The notes: generated by a model not told the origin, from the letters alone. A stretch of 64,000 nucleotides of DNA from Rhizobiaceae bacterium (GCA_019635775.1 JAHBYU010000006.1:62001-126000); one strand, 5' to 3'; positions 1-8,751 are shown, counted from the first letter of the stretch. Numbers and translations: made by a program.

Positions 1-95
1 TCTCGATCGGTCGCGGTACGACGTCGAAGGATGTCGAACTTTTCGCCACCGCATTGACCGGAATTCTCGCCCGACGCGGCGACAGGGCAGCCTGA
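1..95 (+). CDS. cysteine desulfurase, C-terminal end (partial)
   Basis: Only the last 30 or so codons are inside the window, in the third forward frame, ending in TGA. The readable tail begins SIGRGTT and continues with an acidic-aromatic stretch and LTGILARRG. This matches the C-terminus of IscS/NifS-type cysteine desulfurases, where an R-G-T/S-T motif and a short helix follow the catalytic-Cys loop. Such an enzyme would supply persulfide sulfur from cysteine. It lies 155 bp before sufB on the same strand, as is common in rhizobial suf operons that hold one IscS-like and one SufS enzyme. The catalytic domain is off the window, so the call rests on the tail and the context. Confidence 0.7.
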   Translation, partial: SIGRGTTSKDVELFATALTGILARRGDRAA

Positions 96-250
96 GGTTG
101 TCGGACAGGCATTTGCGGGACGGTGTTATGCCGTTTCGCCGGGTGATTTCCCCGAGGAAACACCCTATATGAGCATCGCGTCGCCGGATGGCGGCGTCAC
201 GACTTGATAACTGCCGGGCCTTTAACCCGGCGAGGATTGGAGAGTGTGAT

Positions 251-1771
251 ATGCCTGCTGTGCAGGAGACCATCGACAGCGTCCGCAAGATCGACGTCGA
301 TCAATATAAATACGGCTTCGAAACCAAGATCGAAACCGACAAGGCGCCCAAGGGGCTGTCGGAAGACATCATCCGCTTCATTTCTGCGAAGAAGGGTGAG
401 CCGGAATGGATGCTCGAATGGCGTCTGGGCGCATACCGGCGTTGGCTGACGCTTGACGAACCCACATGGGCCCGGGTCGACTATCCCAAGATCGACTTCA
501 ACGACATCTATTACTATTCAGCGCCGAAATCGACGCCCGGCCCCAAGTCGCTCGATGAAGTCGATCCTGAATTGCTGAAGACCTACGCCAAGCTCGGAAT
601 ACCGCTCAAGGAGCAGGAGATTCTCGCCGGCGTACAGAGGCCAGCCAATGGCGATGCGCAGTTTGATGAGGCTAACGACAAAGGTGCGCCGCGCCGCGTG
701 GCGGTTGATGCCGTGTTCGACTCCGTGTCAGTCGTCACCACCTTCAAGGATGAACTCGCGAAGGCCGGCGTCATCTTCTGCTCGATCTCGGAAGCGGTGC
801 GCGAGCATCCCGAACTGGTGAAGAAATATCTAGGCACCGTTGTTCCGACGACCGACAACTTCTACGCCACGCTCAATTCGGCGGTCTTTACCGACGGCTC
901 CTTCGTATTCGTGCCGAAGGGCGTTCGGTGCCCGATGGAGCTGTCCACCTATTTCCGCATCAACGAGAAGAACACCGGCCAGTTCGAGCGCACGCTGATC
1001 ATCGCGGAGGAAGGCGCCTACGTCTCCTACCTTGAGGGCTGCACCGCGCCGCAGCGCGACGAGAACCAGCTCCACGCAGCTGTTGTCGAATTGATCGCTC
1101 TCGACGACGCAGAGATCAAATACTCGACCGTCCAGAACTGGTATCCGGGCGATGCTGACGGCAAGGGCGGCATCTACAACTTCGTCACCAAGCGCGGTGA
1201 TTGTCGCGGTGACCGTTCCAAAATTTCGTGGACTCAGGTCGAGACCGGTTCGGCGATCACCTGGAAATATCCTTCCTGCATCCTGCGCGGCGATGACAGC
1301 CAGGGCGAGTTCTATTCGATCGCCGTTTCCAATGGTCATCAGCAGGTCGATAGCGGCACGAAGATGATCCACCTCGGCAAGAACACGAGAAGCCGCATCA
1401 TCTCCAAGGGTATCGCTGCGGGCTTCAGCGAAAACACGTATCGCGGCCAGGTCTCGGCGCACCGCAAGGCAACCAATGCGCGCAACTTCACCAATTGCGA
1501 CAGCCTGCTGATCGGCGACCAATGTGGCGCGCACACGGTGCCCTATATGGAAGCCAAGAACGCGACCGCCAAGTTCGAGCACGAGGCCACCACCTCCAAG
1601 ATCTCCGAGGACCAGAAGTTCTACGTCATGCAGCGTGGAATTCCCGAGGAGGAGGCGATCGCTCTCATCGTCAATGGCTTCGTCAAGGAAGTCATACAGG
1701 AACTGCCGATGGAGTTTGCCGTCGAGGCGCAGAAGCTGATCGGCATCAGCCTTGAGGGAAGCGTCGGCTAG
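251..1771 (+). CDS. sufB: Fe-S cluster assembly scaffold SufB
   Basis: SufB is the core scaffold of the SufBC2D complex, which builds Fe-S clusters in the cytoplasm. The 506-residue product has the SufB beta-helix core, including [14 protein letters not shown] with a Cys near residue 263 and [15 protein letters not shown] with conserved Cys near 416. The length is normal for the family. I chose ATG 251 because GGAGAG lies about seven bases upstream and the protein then begins [15 protein letters not shown], as in rhizobial SufB. An in-frame start 63 bp earlier would only add a non-conserved leader. A small inverted repeat (213-231, GCCGGG/CCCGGC) precedes the ribosome site. It is the first complete gene of sufBCDST. 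Confidence 0.97.
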   Translation: MPAVQETIDSVRKIDVDQYKYGFETKIETDKAPKGLSEDIIRFISAKKGEPEWMLEWRLGAYRRWLTLDEPTWARVDYPKIDFNDIYYYSAPKSTPGPKSLDEVDPELLKTYAKLGIPLKEQEILAGVQRPANGDAQFDEANDKGAPRRVAVDAVFDSVSVVTTFKDELAKAGVIFCSISEAVREHPELVKKYLGTVVPTTDNFYATLNSAVFTDGSFVFVPKGVRCPMELSTYFRINEKNTGQFERTLIIAEEGAYVSYLEGCTAPQRDENQLHAAVVELIALDDAEIKYSTVQNWYPGDADGKGGIYNFVTKRGDCRGDRSKISWTQVETGSAITWKYPSCILRGDDSQGEFYSIAVSNGHQQVDSGTKMIHLGKNTRSRIISKGIAAGFSENTYRGQVSAHRKATNARNFTNCDSLLIGDQCGAHTVPYMEAKNATAKFEHEATTSKISEDQKFYVMQRGIPEEEAIALIVNGFVKEVIQELPMEFAVEAQKLIGISLEGSVG

Positions 1772-1816
1772 GACGGCCATTTCTGCTGGGCACAACGAAT
1801 TCGAGACGGATACAAA

Positions 1817-2572
1817 ATGCTGGAAATAAGAAACCTTCACGCGAAAATCGCCGACACAGACACGGAAATCATCCGTGGCCTGAACCTCACCGTTAAGGCA
1901 GGCGAGGTAGCCGCGATCATGGGGCCGAACGGCTCCGGCAAGTCCACCCTGTCCTATATCCTTGCAGGCCGCGAGGACTACGAGGTCACCGAAGGGGACA
2001 TTCTCTACGACGGCGAGTCGATCCTGGAATTAGACCCGGCCGAGCGCGCCGCGAAAGGCATCTTTCTGGCCTTCCAGTATCCGATGGAGATACCGGGCGT
2101 CGCGACCATGGAATTTCTGAAGGTCGCGATGAATGCGCAGCGCAAGGCGAGAGGTGAGGAGCCTCTTTCTGTTCCGGAGTTCATCAAGCGCGTGAAAGCC
2201 GCTTCCGGTGACCTCTCCATGGACACTGCCATGCTGAAGCGTCCGCTCAATGTTGGCTTCTCCGGCGGTGAGAAGAAGCGGGCGGAGATTCTTCAGATGA
2301 AGCTCCTGGAGCCCAGGCTTTGCGTGCTCGACGAAACCGACTCGGGCCTCGATATCGACGCTTTGAAAATCGTCTCGGACGGCGTCAATGCGCTGCGCTC
2401 GCCTGACCGTGCGTTTGTGGTCATCACGCACTATCAGCGGCTGCTTGAACACATCGTGCCGGACAGCGTGCACGTTCTCTACAAGGGCCAGGTCATCAAG
2501 TCCGGCGACAAGAGCCTTGCGCTCGAACTGGAAGAGAACGGCTACGCCGGCGTGATTGGCGAGGCGGCCTGA
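1817..2572 (+). CDS. sufC: Fe-S cluster assembly ATPase SufC
   Basis: SufC is the ABC-type ATPase of the SufBC2D scaffold; it powers the conformational change during cluster assembly and is soluble rather than part of a transporter. The 251-residue protein shows Walker A GPNGSGKS near residue 36, the SufC-type signature FSGGEKKRAEI near 148, and a Walker B region ending LDETDSGLD near 170. The D-E-T-D-S-G-L-D form is typical of SufC. It starts 45 bp after sufB and stops four bases before the sufD start, so the genes are very probably co-transcribed. Confidence 0.97.
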   Translation: MLEIRNLHAKIADTDTEIIRGLNLTVKAGEVAAIMGPNGSGKSTLSYILAGREDYEVTEGDILYDGESILELDPAERAAKGIFLAFQYPMEIPGVATMEFLKVAMNAQRKARGEEPLSVPEFIKRVKAASGDLSMDTAMLKRPLNVGFSGGEKKRAEILQMKLLEPRLCVLDETDSGLDIDALKIVSDGVNALRSPDRAFVVITHYQRLLEHIVPDSVHVLYKGQVIKSGDKSLALELEENGYAGVIGEAA

Positions 2573-2576
2573 TCCG

Positions 2577-3845
2577 ATGAACGCCCACGCTCAACCCCAG
2601 CTTACCCCGGCCGAGACTGCGCTGGTTGACGCCTTCGGCGAGCGGCTTTCGCTTCTGCCAGGTGACGGTGCTGTCATGGTGCGGCGCGACAACGCCATCG
2701 AGCAGATCAAGGCTGGCCTGCCAACCAAGCGCGTCGAGGCGTGGCACTACACGGACCTGCGTCGCTTGCTCACCACTGTGCCCGCCTTCGACGAAACGGC
2801 GAAGGCAAAGCCTGTGCAGCCGCTGCTCGAGGGGTCAGCAGTGTTTGCAGTCCTCAACGGCGTGTCTTCAAGCAAGATCGAAAAGCTCGATGGTGTCTCG
2901 GTGCAACGTGCCGCCGACCATCTGATTGATGGAAGTCTGGCCGAGGCGCTCGCGCCCCGTGGCGATGACGACGCCATCGGCGCCCTGAACGCGGCCTTCG
3001 CTGCCGACGGTTATTTTGTCGATGTAGCAGCTGGAACCGAGCTTGCCGGTGCGATCGAATTGCAGAATGTGCTCGCGGGCGGGCAGTCTCATGTGAGACT
3101 GCCTGTGCGTGTCGGTGAAGGAGCTAAGGCGATCATTGTCGAGCGCCAGACGGGCGAGGGCGAGGCGTTCGCGACGTCGGTTGCCAACGTCACGTTAGGT
3201 GACGGCGCCGAACTTACATGGCTGATCGTGCAGGAGCAGCCGGAAACCGCTGCCTATCTCGGACAGTTCAACGCCTGGATCGGCAAGGATGCGAAACTGA
3301 CGGTCTTTGTCATGAACGTCGGCGGCAAGCTTGTTCGACAGGAAATCAACGTTGTCGCCAAGGGGGAAGGCTCCACCTTCACGCTGCGCGGCGTCAACCT
3401 GCTGGCTGGCGATACCCATACCGACGTGACCATGGTGCTCGACCACGCGGTGCCACACACCGCCTCCACGGAAGTCATTCGCAATGTGGTGACCGGTAAG
3501 GCCCGCGGCGTCTTCCAGGGTCGTATCAACGTCCACCAGTACGCTCAGAAAACCGACGCCAAGATGGCCTGCAACACGCTGCTGCTGTCCGATGACGGCG
3601 AGTTCTCCACCAAGCCCGAACTGGAGATTTTCGCCGACGACGTACAGTGCGGTCACGGCGCGACTGTCACCGAGATCGACCGCAACCATCTTTTCTACCT
3701 GATGGCGCGCGGCATCGAGGAAAAGACCGCGCGCGGACTCTTGGTCAAGGCATTCGTTGCCGAGGTCATCGAGGAGATGGAAGACGAGGCCATCGTCGAG
3801 GCGCTGGAAAAGAAGCTCGATGCGTGGTTCGTGACCCACGGTTGA
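2577..3845 (+). CDS. sufD: Fe-S cluster assembly protein SufD
   Basis: SufD partners SufB in the SufBC2D scaffold and is needed for iron entry. The 422-residue product carries the SufB/D beta-helix core, with the C-terminal signatures CNTLLLSDDGEFSTKPELEI and CGHGATVTEID followed by HLFYLMARGI. I chose ATG 2577 because it follows the sufC stop by four bases, with GAGGCGG upstream; the in-frame extension into sufC is not SufD-like. Length is normal. Translational coupling with sufC is likely from the spacing. Confidence 0.96.
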   Translation: MNAHAQPQLTPAETALVDAFGERLSLLPGDGAVMVRRDNAIEQIKAGLPTKRVEAWHYTDLRRLLTTVPAFDETAKAKPVQPLLEGSAVFAVLNGVSSSKIEKLDGVSVQRAADHLIDGSLAEALAPRGDDDAIGALNAAFAADGYFVDVAAGTELAGAIELQNVLAGGQSHVRLPVRVGEGAKAIIVERQTGEGEAFATSVANVTLGDGAELTWLIVQEQPETAAYLGQFNAWIGKDAKLTVFVMNVGGKLVRQEINVVAKGEGSTFTLRGVNLLAGDTHTDVTMVLDHAVPHTASTEVIRNVVTGKARGVFQGRINVHQYAQKTDAKMACNTLLLSDDGEFSTKPELEIFADDVQCGHGATVTEIDRNHLFYLMARGIEEKTARGLLVKAFVAEVIEEMEDEAIVEALEKKLDAWFVTHG

Positions 3846-3859
3846 GGCGAAAGCTGAAC

Positions 3860-5101
3860 ATGGACCAGAAGTTCGAAGCCGCCACTTACGACGTTGAGGC
3901 GATCCGTCGCGACTTTCCGATCCTGTCGCGCGAGGTATACGGAAAACCTCTTGTCTATCTGGACAACGGCGCCTCCGCGCAAAAACCGAAGGCCGTGTTG
4001 GACGCGATCCAGAACGCCTATGCAAATGATTATGCCAACGTGCATCGTGGCCTGCACTTCCTGTCCAACACCGCCACCGATGCATACGAAAAGGCGCGCG
4101 AAACGGTGCGCCGGTTCCTGAACGCGCCCTCGGTCGACAACATCGTCTTCACCTCCAACTCGACAGCCGCGATCAACACCGTCGCCTACGGCTTCGGCAT
4201 GCCGAACATCGGGGCCGGTGACGAGATCTTGCTCTCGATACTGGAGCATCATTCCAACATCGTACCGTGGCATTTCATCCGCGAGAGGCAAGGCGCGAAA
4301 CTCGTCTGGGTACCCGTGGACGACCTCGGCGCGCTTCACATCGAAGAATTCGAGAAGCGCCTCACCGGCCGCACAAAGCTGGTTGCCATTACGCACATGT
4401 CGAATGCGCTGGGTACGGTCACGCCCATCAAGCAGATCGTAGAGATCGCACATGCGCGTGGCATTCCCGTGCTGGTCGATGGCAGCCAGAGCGCGGTCCA
4501 CATGCCCGTGGACGTGCAGGATCTCGATTGCGATTTCTTCGTGTTCACCGGGCACAAGGTCTACGGCCCGAGCGGCATCGGTGTGCTGTATGGCAAGGCC
4601 GAGATGCTGGAGCGCATGCGACCTTTCATGGGCGGTGGCGAGATGATTGAGGAAGTGACGGAGGAAAACGTCACTTACAATGCTCCGCCGTATCGTTTCG
4701 AGGCTGGCACGCCTCCTATCGTCCAGGCAATCGGGCTCGGTGCCGCGCTCGAATACATGGACGAGATAGGGCGCGACCGTATCGCGGCGCATGAGGCCGA
4801 CCTCAAGGAATACGCCCACGAACGCCTGCGCTCGATCAACTCGCTTCGCATCATCGGTGACGCGCCCGGCAAAGGCGCGATCGTTTCCTTCGAGCTTCAG
4901 GGTATCCACGCGCATGACGTCTCGATGGTGATCGATAGGCAGGGTGTGGCAGTGCGCGCTGGCACCCATTGCGCCCAGCCGCTGTTGAAACGCTTCGGCG
5001 TCACCTCCACATGCAGGGCATCGTTTGGCATGTATAATACGCGCAGCGAGATCGATGCGCTGGTCGAAGCGCTCGAGAAGGCGCGAAAGTTCTTCGGGTG
5101 A
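3860..5101 (+). CDS. sufS: cysteine desulfurase SufS
   Basis: SufS is a group II, PLP-dependent cysteine desulfurase that removes sulfur from cysteine and delivers it to the SUF scaffold. The 413-residue product shows the PLP-lysine motif TGHKVYGPSG with Lys near 233, the N-terminal substrate motif YLDNGASAQKP, and catalytic Cys near 371 in RAGTHCAQP, the compact RxGxHC form of group II enzymes. The start at 3860 lies 14 bp after sufD. An in-frame upstream extension would run far into sufD and is not conserved. No sufE or sufU is visible in the window, so the sulfur acceptor must be encoded elsewhere or be SufT/SufA-related. Confidence 0.97.
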   Translation: MDQKFEAATYDVEAIRRDFPILSREVYGKPLVYLDNGASAQKPKAVLDAIQNAYANDYANVHRGLHFLSNTATDAYEKARETVRRFLNAPSVDNIVFTSNSTAAINTVAYGFGMPNIGAGDEILLSILEHHSNIVPWHFIRERQGAKLVWVPVDDLGALHIEEFEKRLTGRTKLVAITHMSNALGTVTPIKQIVEIAHARGIPVLVDGSQSAVHMPVDVQDLDCDFFVFTGHKVYGPSGIGVLYGKAEMLERMRPFMGGGEMIEEVTEENVTYNAPPYRFEAGTPPIVQAIGLGAALEYMDEIGRDRIAAHEADLKEYAHERLRSINSLRIIGDAPGKGAIVSFELQGIHAHDVSMVIDRQGVAVRAGTHCAQPLLKRFGVTSTCRASFGMYNTRSEIDALVEALEKARKFFG

Positions 5102-5526
5102 ACGACATGGAAGACACGGACGTCACAACCGGACCGGAGGAAAAGGCTGCTTTGTCACCGCAATCTGTCACTGCGGAGCAAGCGGTGCCTGCAAAGGTAT
5201 CGGCCATACCCGAGGATGAGCTCGCCCGCATGACCGACGACATCGTCGGTGCCCTGAAGACCGTCTATGACCCTGAAATTCCGGCTGACATCTACGAACT
5301 GGGCCTCATCTACAAGATCGACATCGAGGATGACCGTTCGGTCAAGATTGACATGACGCTGACCGCTCCCGGCTGCCCGGTTGCCGGCGAAATGCCGGGC
5401 TGGGTCCAGAATGCGGTAGGCGCAGTCGAGGGTATTTCCGATGTAGAGGTCAACATGGTGTTCGATCCCCCATGGACCCCCGACCGCATGTCCGAAGAGG
5501 CCCAGGTAGCGGTAGGTTGGTATTGA
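5098..5526 (+). CDS. sufT: SUF system assembly protein SufT (DUF59/MIP18)
   Basis: SufT belongs to the MIP18/DUF59 family, whose members help mature Fe-S proteins. The domain fills residues 45-142, with DPEIPADIYELGLIY and the conserved Cys in TAPGCPVAGEMP. A roughly 40-residue polar N-terminal segment precedes it. Translation may begin at GTG 5098, which overlaps the sufS stop by four bases, or at ATG 5107. The overlap suggests coupling to sufS. Length and place at the end of the main suf operon match other Rhizobiales. Confidence 0.93.
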   Translation: MNDMEDTDVTTGPEEKAALSPQSVTAEQAVPAKVSAIPEDELARMTDDIVGALKTVYDPEIPADIYELGLIYKIDIEDDRSVKIDMTLTAPGCPVAGEMPGWVQNAVGAVEGISDVEVNMVFDPPWTPDRMSEEAQVAVGWY

Positions 5527-5594
5527 TCCACGTTTGAGCGTAGCGGCGCGACACCCAACCGAAAAAGTTCGACCGGGTGCCGCTGACAGGGGGC

Positions 5595-6083
5595 CTAGTA
5601 CTGAGTGCGCTCGAAGCGCTTTCCGTGGTGTCGCGGACCATCCTTGTGATGGCCACCCTTCCGGAACTTTTTGGCAGCGCTCATTTCCCGACGATCCAGT
5701 TGTCCATCGTCATTGGTATCAAGCAGCGCGAAGCGCTTGGCCTTGTGCTTTTCGATCTCGTCGAGCGTCACCTTGCCATCCCCGTTTATGTCGAGTCGAC
5801 GCTCCATGCGGTCGGCGGTGCGCTTCACCATCTGAGCCATTGCATGTGCCTCGATCTCCGCGCGAGAGAGCATGCCGTCGCCATCCGTGTCTGCGGCCTT
5901 CAGGTCTTCCATGCGCGAGAATGAGTCCAGGTCGACCGGTTCCTTGTCGAGCTTTCCGGCTTTCGGTTCGGCCTTTGCTTCAACGGAGGGCTGCTGCGCC
6001 GCGTCGCTGGATGACTGCGCGAGAGAATGGCCCGCCGAAATCGCAATGGATGATGCCGCGAGGGCAATAATAAGTTTCCGCAT
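5595..6083 (-). CDS. secreted EF-hand calcium-binding protein
   Basis: The 162-residue product has a Sec-type signal peptide (residues 1-23, MRKLIIALAASS then a small-residue cleavage region ending SLAQ), a short linker, and three canonical EF-hand loops: DTDGDGMLSRAE near 65, DINGDGKVTLDE near 98 and DTNDDGQLDRRE near 122. The tail (139-156) is rich in Lys and His. It is therefore an exported, probably periplasmic, Ca2+-binding protein; its partner is unknown. It is on the strand opposite to suf and separates sufT from sufA. Confidence 0.88.
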   Translation of the reverse strand: MRKLIIALAASSIAISAGHSLAQSSSDAAQQPSVEAKAEPKAGKLDKEPVDLDSFSRMEDLKAADTDGDGMLSRAEIEAHAMAQMVKRTADRMERRLDINGDGKVTLDEIEKHKAKRFALLDTNDDGQLDRREMSAAKKFRKGGHHKDGPRHHGKRFERTQY

Positions 6084-6351
6084 CTTTTACTCCAATTTTC
6101 TTTGACTGAATGCGTGCCATCGACACGTGTGGAGTATCGAGTTCATCAAATGAACTGGAAATGAATAGCCCGATTAAACTTCCGTAATGTCAAATGTGCT
6201 GGACGATCGTCATGGCTTTCATGGTCCGGCTGCAGAAAAGATCTACGGGGATCGCAAGCGGGACTTTTGTTGCGTGGCGCTTGGACTTGAGCGCAATCGG
6301 TTTGGGGGCTATGCCATGGCCTGAAGACCTGGCGTTTCGATCAAGCATATC

Positions 6352-6381
6352 GCTATCGTTTGAGAAGCTATCGTTTGAGAA
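6352..6381. repeat. 15-bp perfect tandem duplication
   Basis: GCTATCGTTTGAGAA occurs twice with no spacer, directly before the 6385 hairpin. It looks like a recent slippage duplication. Confidence 0.9.
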
Positions 6382-6384
6382 CAA

Positions 6385-6423
6385 GAGAAGGGGCGCTCGA
6401 AGCGCCCCTTCTCGCGTTTTTTT
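6385..6423 (+). terminator. rho-independent terminator-like hairpin
   Basis: A perfect 13-bp stem (GAGAAGGGGCGCT with AGCGCCCCTTCTC) with a 3-base loop is followed by GCG and seven T on the plus strand. No plus-strand gene lies upstream. It could end the minus-strand DUF1236 gene, but the minus side has only a weak T-run, so a short plus-strand RNA is possible. Confidence 0.75.
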
Positions 6424-6432
6424 AAACGCAGT

Positions 6433-6753
6433 TTATTCAAGGATGTAGACGACCTCTCTGGTGGACGGATCGATCAGCGCCGTCCGGCCGTCTATCACCA
6501 CATATTGGTAGTCTCTGTCAGGCAGCGTGTTCTCTTGCAGAGCGCCGGGTTTGAAGACGTCAGGGATGACCGCGCCCAGCACAAGCTCGAAGTTAGAGGG
6601 CCGTTCGATGACCTCGACCGGATGTGCTTTGACGTATTCCCTGACGACCACTTCTTCTTCCGGCGTTATGATGACCGTATTCTGGGCCTGGGCTGCGAAA
6701 GCGCTGCCTGCCGCAATGACTCCGGCGGCAATCAAGGTACGAAGGGTGTTCAT
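6433..6753 (-). CDS. exported DUF1236-family protein
   Basis: The 106-residue product begins with a clear signal peptide (MNTLRTLIAAGVIAAG then AFAAQAQ), so it should be exported. The mature part has the DUF1236-like pattern of a Thr-Pro-Glu-rich start (TPEEEVVVREYV) and a C-terminal half ending YQYVVIDGRTALIDPSTREV, as in many short rhizobial periplasmic proteins of unknown role. I chose the start at 6753 because GGAG lies about eight bases upstream and it begins the signal peptide; longer in-frame starts add a non-signal leader. The function is not known. Confidence 0.85.
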   Translation of the reverse strand: MNTLRTLIAAGVIAAGSAFAAQAQNTVIITPEEEVVVREYVKAHPVEVIERPSNFELVLGAVIPDVFKPGALQENTLPDRDYQYVVIDGRTALIDPSTREVVYILE

Positions 6754-6973
6754 TTCGGTTCTCCAATTTTGTTTTCGCACCATGCAGTGGATCTGTGCAT
6801 GGTGCTGTTGACGCCCGGCAATGAAAGCGGAAAGTCGCCCTTTGGTTCCGAGAGTTGAAAAGTGTAACAGCCGGTCACGATGCTGAATGGCTTGCAGCGG
6901 GTGGGAATCGTCACCATGTTGCGTTATCAGGAGGCATTCTTCGGGCCTTGAACCCGTTGTTTTGGAGCATGAC

Positions 6974-7357
6974 ATGGGACGTTTCACCGTCATTTCGATG
7001 ACAGACGCCGCTGCCGAGCGGGTAAACGAGATTGTCGCGGCGCGCGGCAACGCTCAGGGTCTCCGGCTTGGGATCAAGAAGGGCGGGTGCGCAGGCATGG
7101 AGTACACGGTCGATCTGGTCACCGAGCCCAAGGCCGGCGATGATCATGTCGAAAAGAACGGCGCGCATGTCTGGGTTGCGCCAGAGGCAGCGCTCTTCCT
7201 GCTCGGAACCGAGATGGATTTCGAGAAAACGACGCTGCGTACTGGGTTTACCTTCCGCAATCCCAACCAGAGTTCTGCCTGCGGGTGCGGCGAATCCGTC
7301 GAACTGAAGCCTGCCGACCTCAAGGCTCTTGCCGAGGCCCGTGTCGGCGCTGCCTGA
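6974..7357 (+). CDS. sufA: A-type Fe-S carrier SufA/IscA
   Basis: A-type carriers accept Fe-S clusters from the SufBCD scaffold and pass them to client proteins. The 127-residue protein has the three conserved cysteines: Cys39 in KKGGCAGMEY, and Cys103 and Cys105 in SSACGCGES. ATG 6974 is preceded by TTTGGAG and gives the usual N-terminus; the in-frame extension to 6887 is not conserved. It is separated from sufT by 1.45 kb carrying two opposite-strand genes, so it probably has its own promoter. A bidirectional terminator follows. Confidence 0.95.
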   Translation: MGRFTVISMTDAAAERVNEIVAARGNAQGLRLGIKKGGCAGMEYTVDLVTEPKAGDDHVEKNGAHVWVAPEAALFLLGTEMDFEKTTLRTGFTFRNPNQSSACGCGESVELKPADLKALAEARVGAA

Positions 7358-7377
7358 CCCTGCCAGGCATCAGTTAC

Positions 7378-7406
7378 AAAAAAGGCCGCCCAAGGCGGCC
7401 TTTTTG
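7378..7406. terminator. bidirectional terminator between sufA and rpsI
   Basis: GGCCGCC and GGCGGCC pair around a CAA loop, with six A before and five T after. It can serve both sufA (plus) and rpsI (minus), which converge here. Confidence 0.9.
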
Positions 7407-7439
7407 TATTCCGCTGCCGGAAGTCCGGCGTCGAAAACC

Positions 7440-7913
7440 TTAACGCTTCGAGAACTGGAAGCTGCGGCGGGCCTTCGCCTTGCCGTACTTCTTGCGCTCG
7501 ACAACGCGGCTGTCGCGGGTCAGGAAGCCGCCCTTCTTGAGCACCGAGCGCAGGCCCGGCTCGTAGTAGGTCAGCGCCTTGGAGATGCCATGACGCACCG
7601 CGCCGGCCTGGCCGGACAGGCCACCGCCGATGACGGTCGCGATGATGTCGAACTGGCCCCCACGGTTCGTCGCGACGATCGGCTGCTGCAGGATCATCTG
7701 CAGGACGGGGCGCGCGAAATAGGCCCCGAATTCCTTGTCGTTCACGGTGATCTTGCCCGAGCCGGGCTTGACCCAGACGCGTGCGATGGCGTTCTTGCGC
7801 TTGCCGGTGGCGTAAGCGCGGCCCTGCTTGTCCAGCTTCTGGACATGAACCGGTGCGGCGGGCTGCTCGGCAGCAACCGTGCCGAGTTCGGCCAGCGAGT
7901 TCAGGTCAGCCAT
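7440..7913 (-). CDS. rpsI: 30S ribosomal protein S9
   Basis: uS9 sits in the head of the small subunit, and its C-terminal tail reaches the P-site tRNA. The 157-residue product has the rhizobial N-terminal extension (about 30 residues), then [14 protein letters not shown], the glycine-rich [15 protein letters not shown], and the basic tail [17 protein letters not shown]. It begins one base after the rplM stop, so the two genes form the usual rplM-rpsI operon. In many alphaproteobacteria argC and sometimes speB lie next to it; here they are 27 kb away. Confidence 0.98.
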   Translation of the reverse strand: MADLNSLAELGTVAAEQPAAPVHVQKLDKQGRAYATGKRKNAIARVWVKPGSGKITVNDKEFGAYFARPVLQMILQQPIVATNRGGQFDIIATVIGGGLSGQAGAVRHGISKALTYYEPGLRSVLKKGGFLTRDSRVVERKKYGKAKARRSFQFSKR

Positions 7914-7914
7914 G

Positions 7915-8379
7915 TTACTTGGCCCTCTTGTTCTTGGGGTTCATCGCCGCAACGTCGAGTGCCTCGGGCTGCTGGGCGACATGCGGATGTTCGGTTCCGG
8001 CGTAGACACGCAGGTTCTTCATCTGGCGACGGCCAAGCGGGCCGCGCGGAATCATCCGCTCGACGGCCTTTTCGACGACGCGCTCGGGGAAACGTCCTTC
8101 GAGCAACTGGCGCGCGGTGCGCTCCTTGATGCCGCCGGGATGGCCGGTGTGCCAGTAATAGACCTTGTCGGTGTACTTCTTGCCGGTCAGCGCCACCTTG
8201 TCGGCATTGATGACGATGACGTTGTCGCCATCATCGACATGCGGAGTAAAGGTCGGCTTGTGTTTGCCGCGGAGACGGTTGGCGACGATAGAGGCGAGAC
8301 GGCCGACGACGAGACCTTCGGCGTCGATCAGCACCCACTTCTTCACCACGTCCGCAGGCTTCTGCGAAAAGGTTGCCAT
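7915..8379 (-). CDS. rplM: 50S ribosomal protein L13
   Basis: uL13 is an early assembly protein of the large subunit. The 154-residue product begins [15 protein letters not shown] and contains [15 protein letters not shown] and the family signature around [20 protein letters not shown]. The ATG at 8379 gives the family length; longer in-frame starts run through the structured leader and are not plausible. The Shine-Dalgarno sequence is poor for such a highly expressed gene, which fits leader-mediated control. It is the first gene of rplM-rpsI. Confidence 0.98.
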   Translation of the reverse strand: MATFSQKPADVVKKWVLIDAEGLVVGRLASIVANRLRGKHKPTFTPHVDDGDNVIVINADKVALTGKKYTDKVYYWHTGHPGGIKERTARQLLEGRFPERVVEKAVERMIPRGPLGRRQMKNLRVYAGTEHPHVAQQPEALDVAAMNPKNKRAK

Positions 8380-8511
8380 GGTTCTGCTTTCTGCTGGACC
8401 TTGTGCCACTATGTTGCCAAGGAGGCTGCAAGGCGTTTCTTGTTGCTTGGATTGGCGCCGGCGAGGCCGTCGCCAATAATAAAACGGCGACCCGGAAGGT
8501 CGCTGTTTCAA
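8380..8511 (-). promoter_or_regulatory. structured 5' leader of rplM-rpsI
   Basis: The predicted transcript begins near 8511. Two hairpins follow one another: 8482-8507 (AACAGCGACC with GGTCGCCGTT, then TTTATTATT) and 8451-8477 (ATTGGCG with CGCCAAT around a GC-rich core). The first looks like a terminator but begins within a few bases of the start site, so it is more likely a 5' structure or protein-binding site. L13 leaders that bind ribosomal protein are known in other bacteria; autoregulation here is an inference. Confidence 0.5.
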
Positions 8512-8517
8512 GGCGAG

Positions 8518-8547
8518 CTTATACGCGCGCACCAACAACGACGTCAA
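8518..8547 (-). promoter_or_regulatory. sigma-70-type promoter of rplM-rpsI
   Basis: On the minus strand TTGACG (8542-8547) and TATAAG (8518-8523) are separated by 18 bp, close to the housekeeping consensus. The start would fall near 8511, directly before the leader hairpins. Confidence 0.7.
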
Positions 8548-8751
8548 GCGCTACGTGTTTGAATAAATCACAGGATTTCAATGAGTTAGATGTGTGGTAA
8601 TATTTTACCCCTTTGCCTTACCGGCGCGTTTCTCTGATTCATGGTTGCGTGGCTTTCGTAGGCCGGGCACTGGGACTATATCTGTAAGCGTTGCCCGCAC
8701 TTGTTCTTCGGCAGGTTGCCGGAGGCAAAGATTCGAGACTGGAGACCGTTC
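8548..8751. other. divergent upstream region of rplM and the enoyl-CoA hydratase
   Basis: With the rplM leader this makes a 372-bp interval without a gene. It is AT-rich around 8560-8620. I see no RNA gene and no convincing -35/-10 pair for the plus-strand gene. Confidence 0.5.

Larger units (their letters stand above)
6084..6432. other. gene-free interval with a tandem duplication
   Basis: No convincing gene is seen. The stretch holds the upstream region of the EF-hand gene, a perfect tandem duplication of 15 bp (6352-6366 and 6367-6381) and a strong terminator-like hairpin whose T-run lies on the plus strand. Short reading frames on both strands lack ribosome sites and family features. Confidence 0.6.

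Noticed and set aside
188-250. In-frame N-terminal extension of sufB from 188
   Set aside because: It has no ribosome site and does not resemble SufB; ATG 251 has GGAGAG upstream and gives the family N-terminus.
830-1840. Long minus-strand reading frame over sufB
   Set aside because: It is the antisense shadow of a conserved gene in GC-rich DNA, with no recognisable protein family.
6190-6384. Short minus-strand frame with a repeated FSNDS
   Set aside because: The repeat comes from the 15-bp tandem duplication; there is no ribosome site or known domain.
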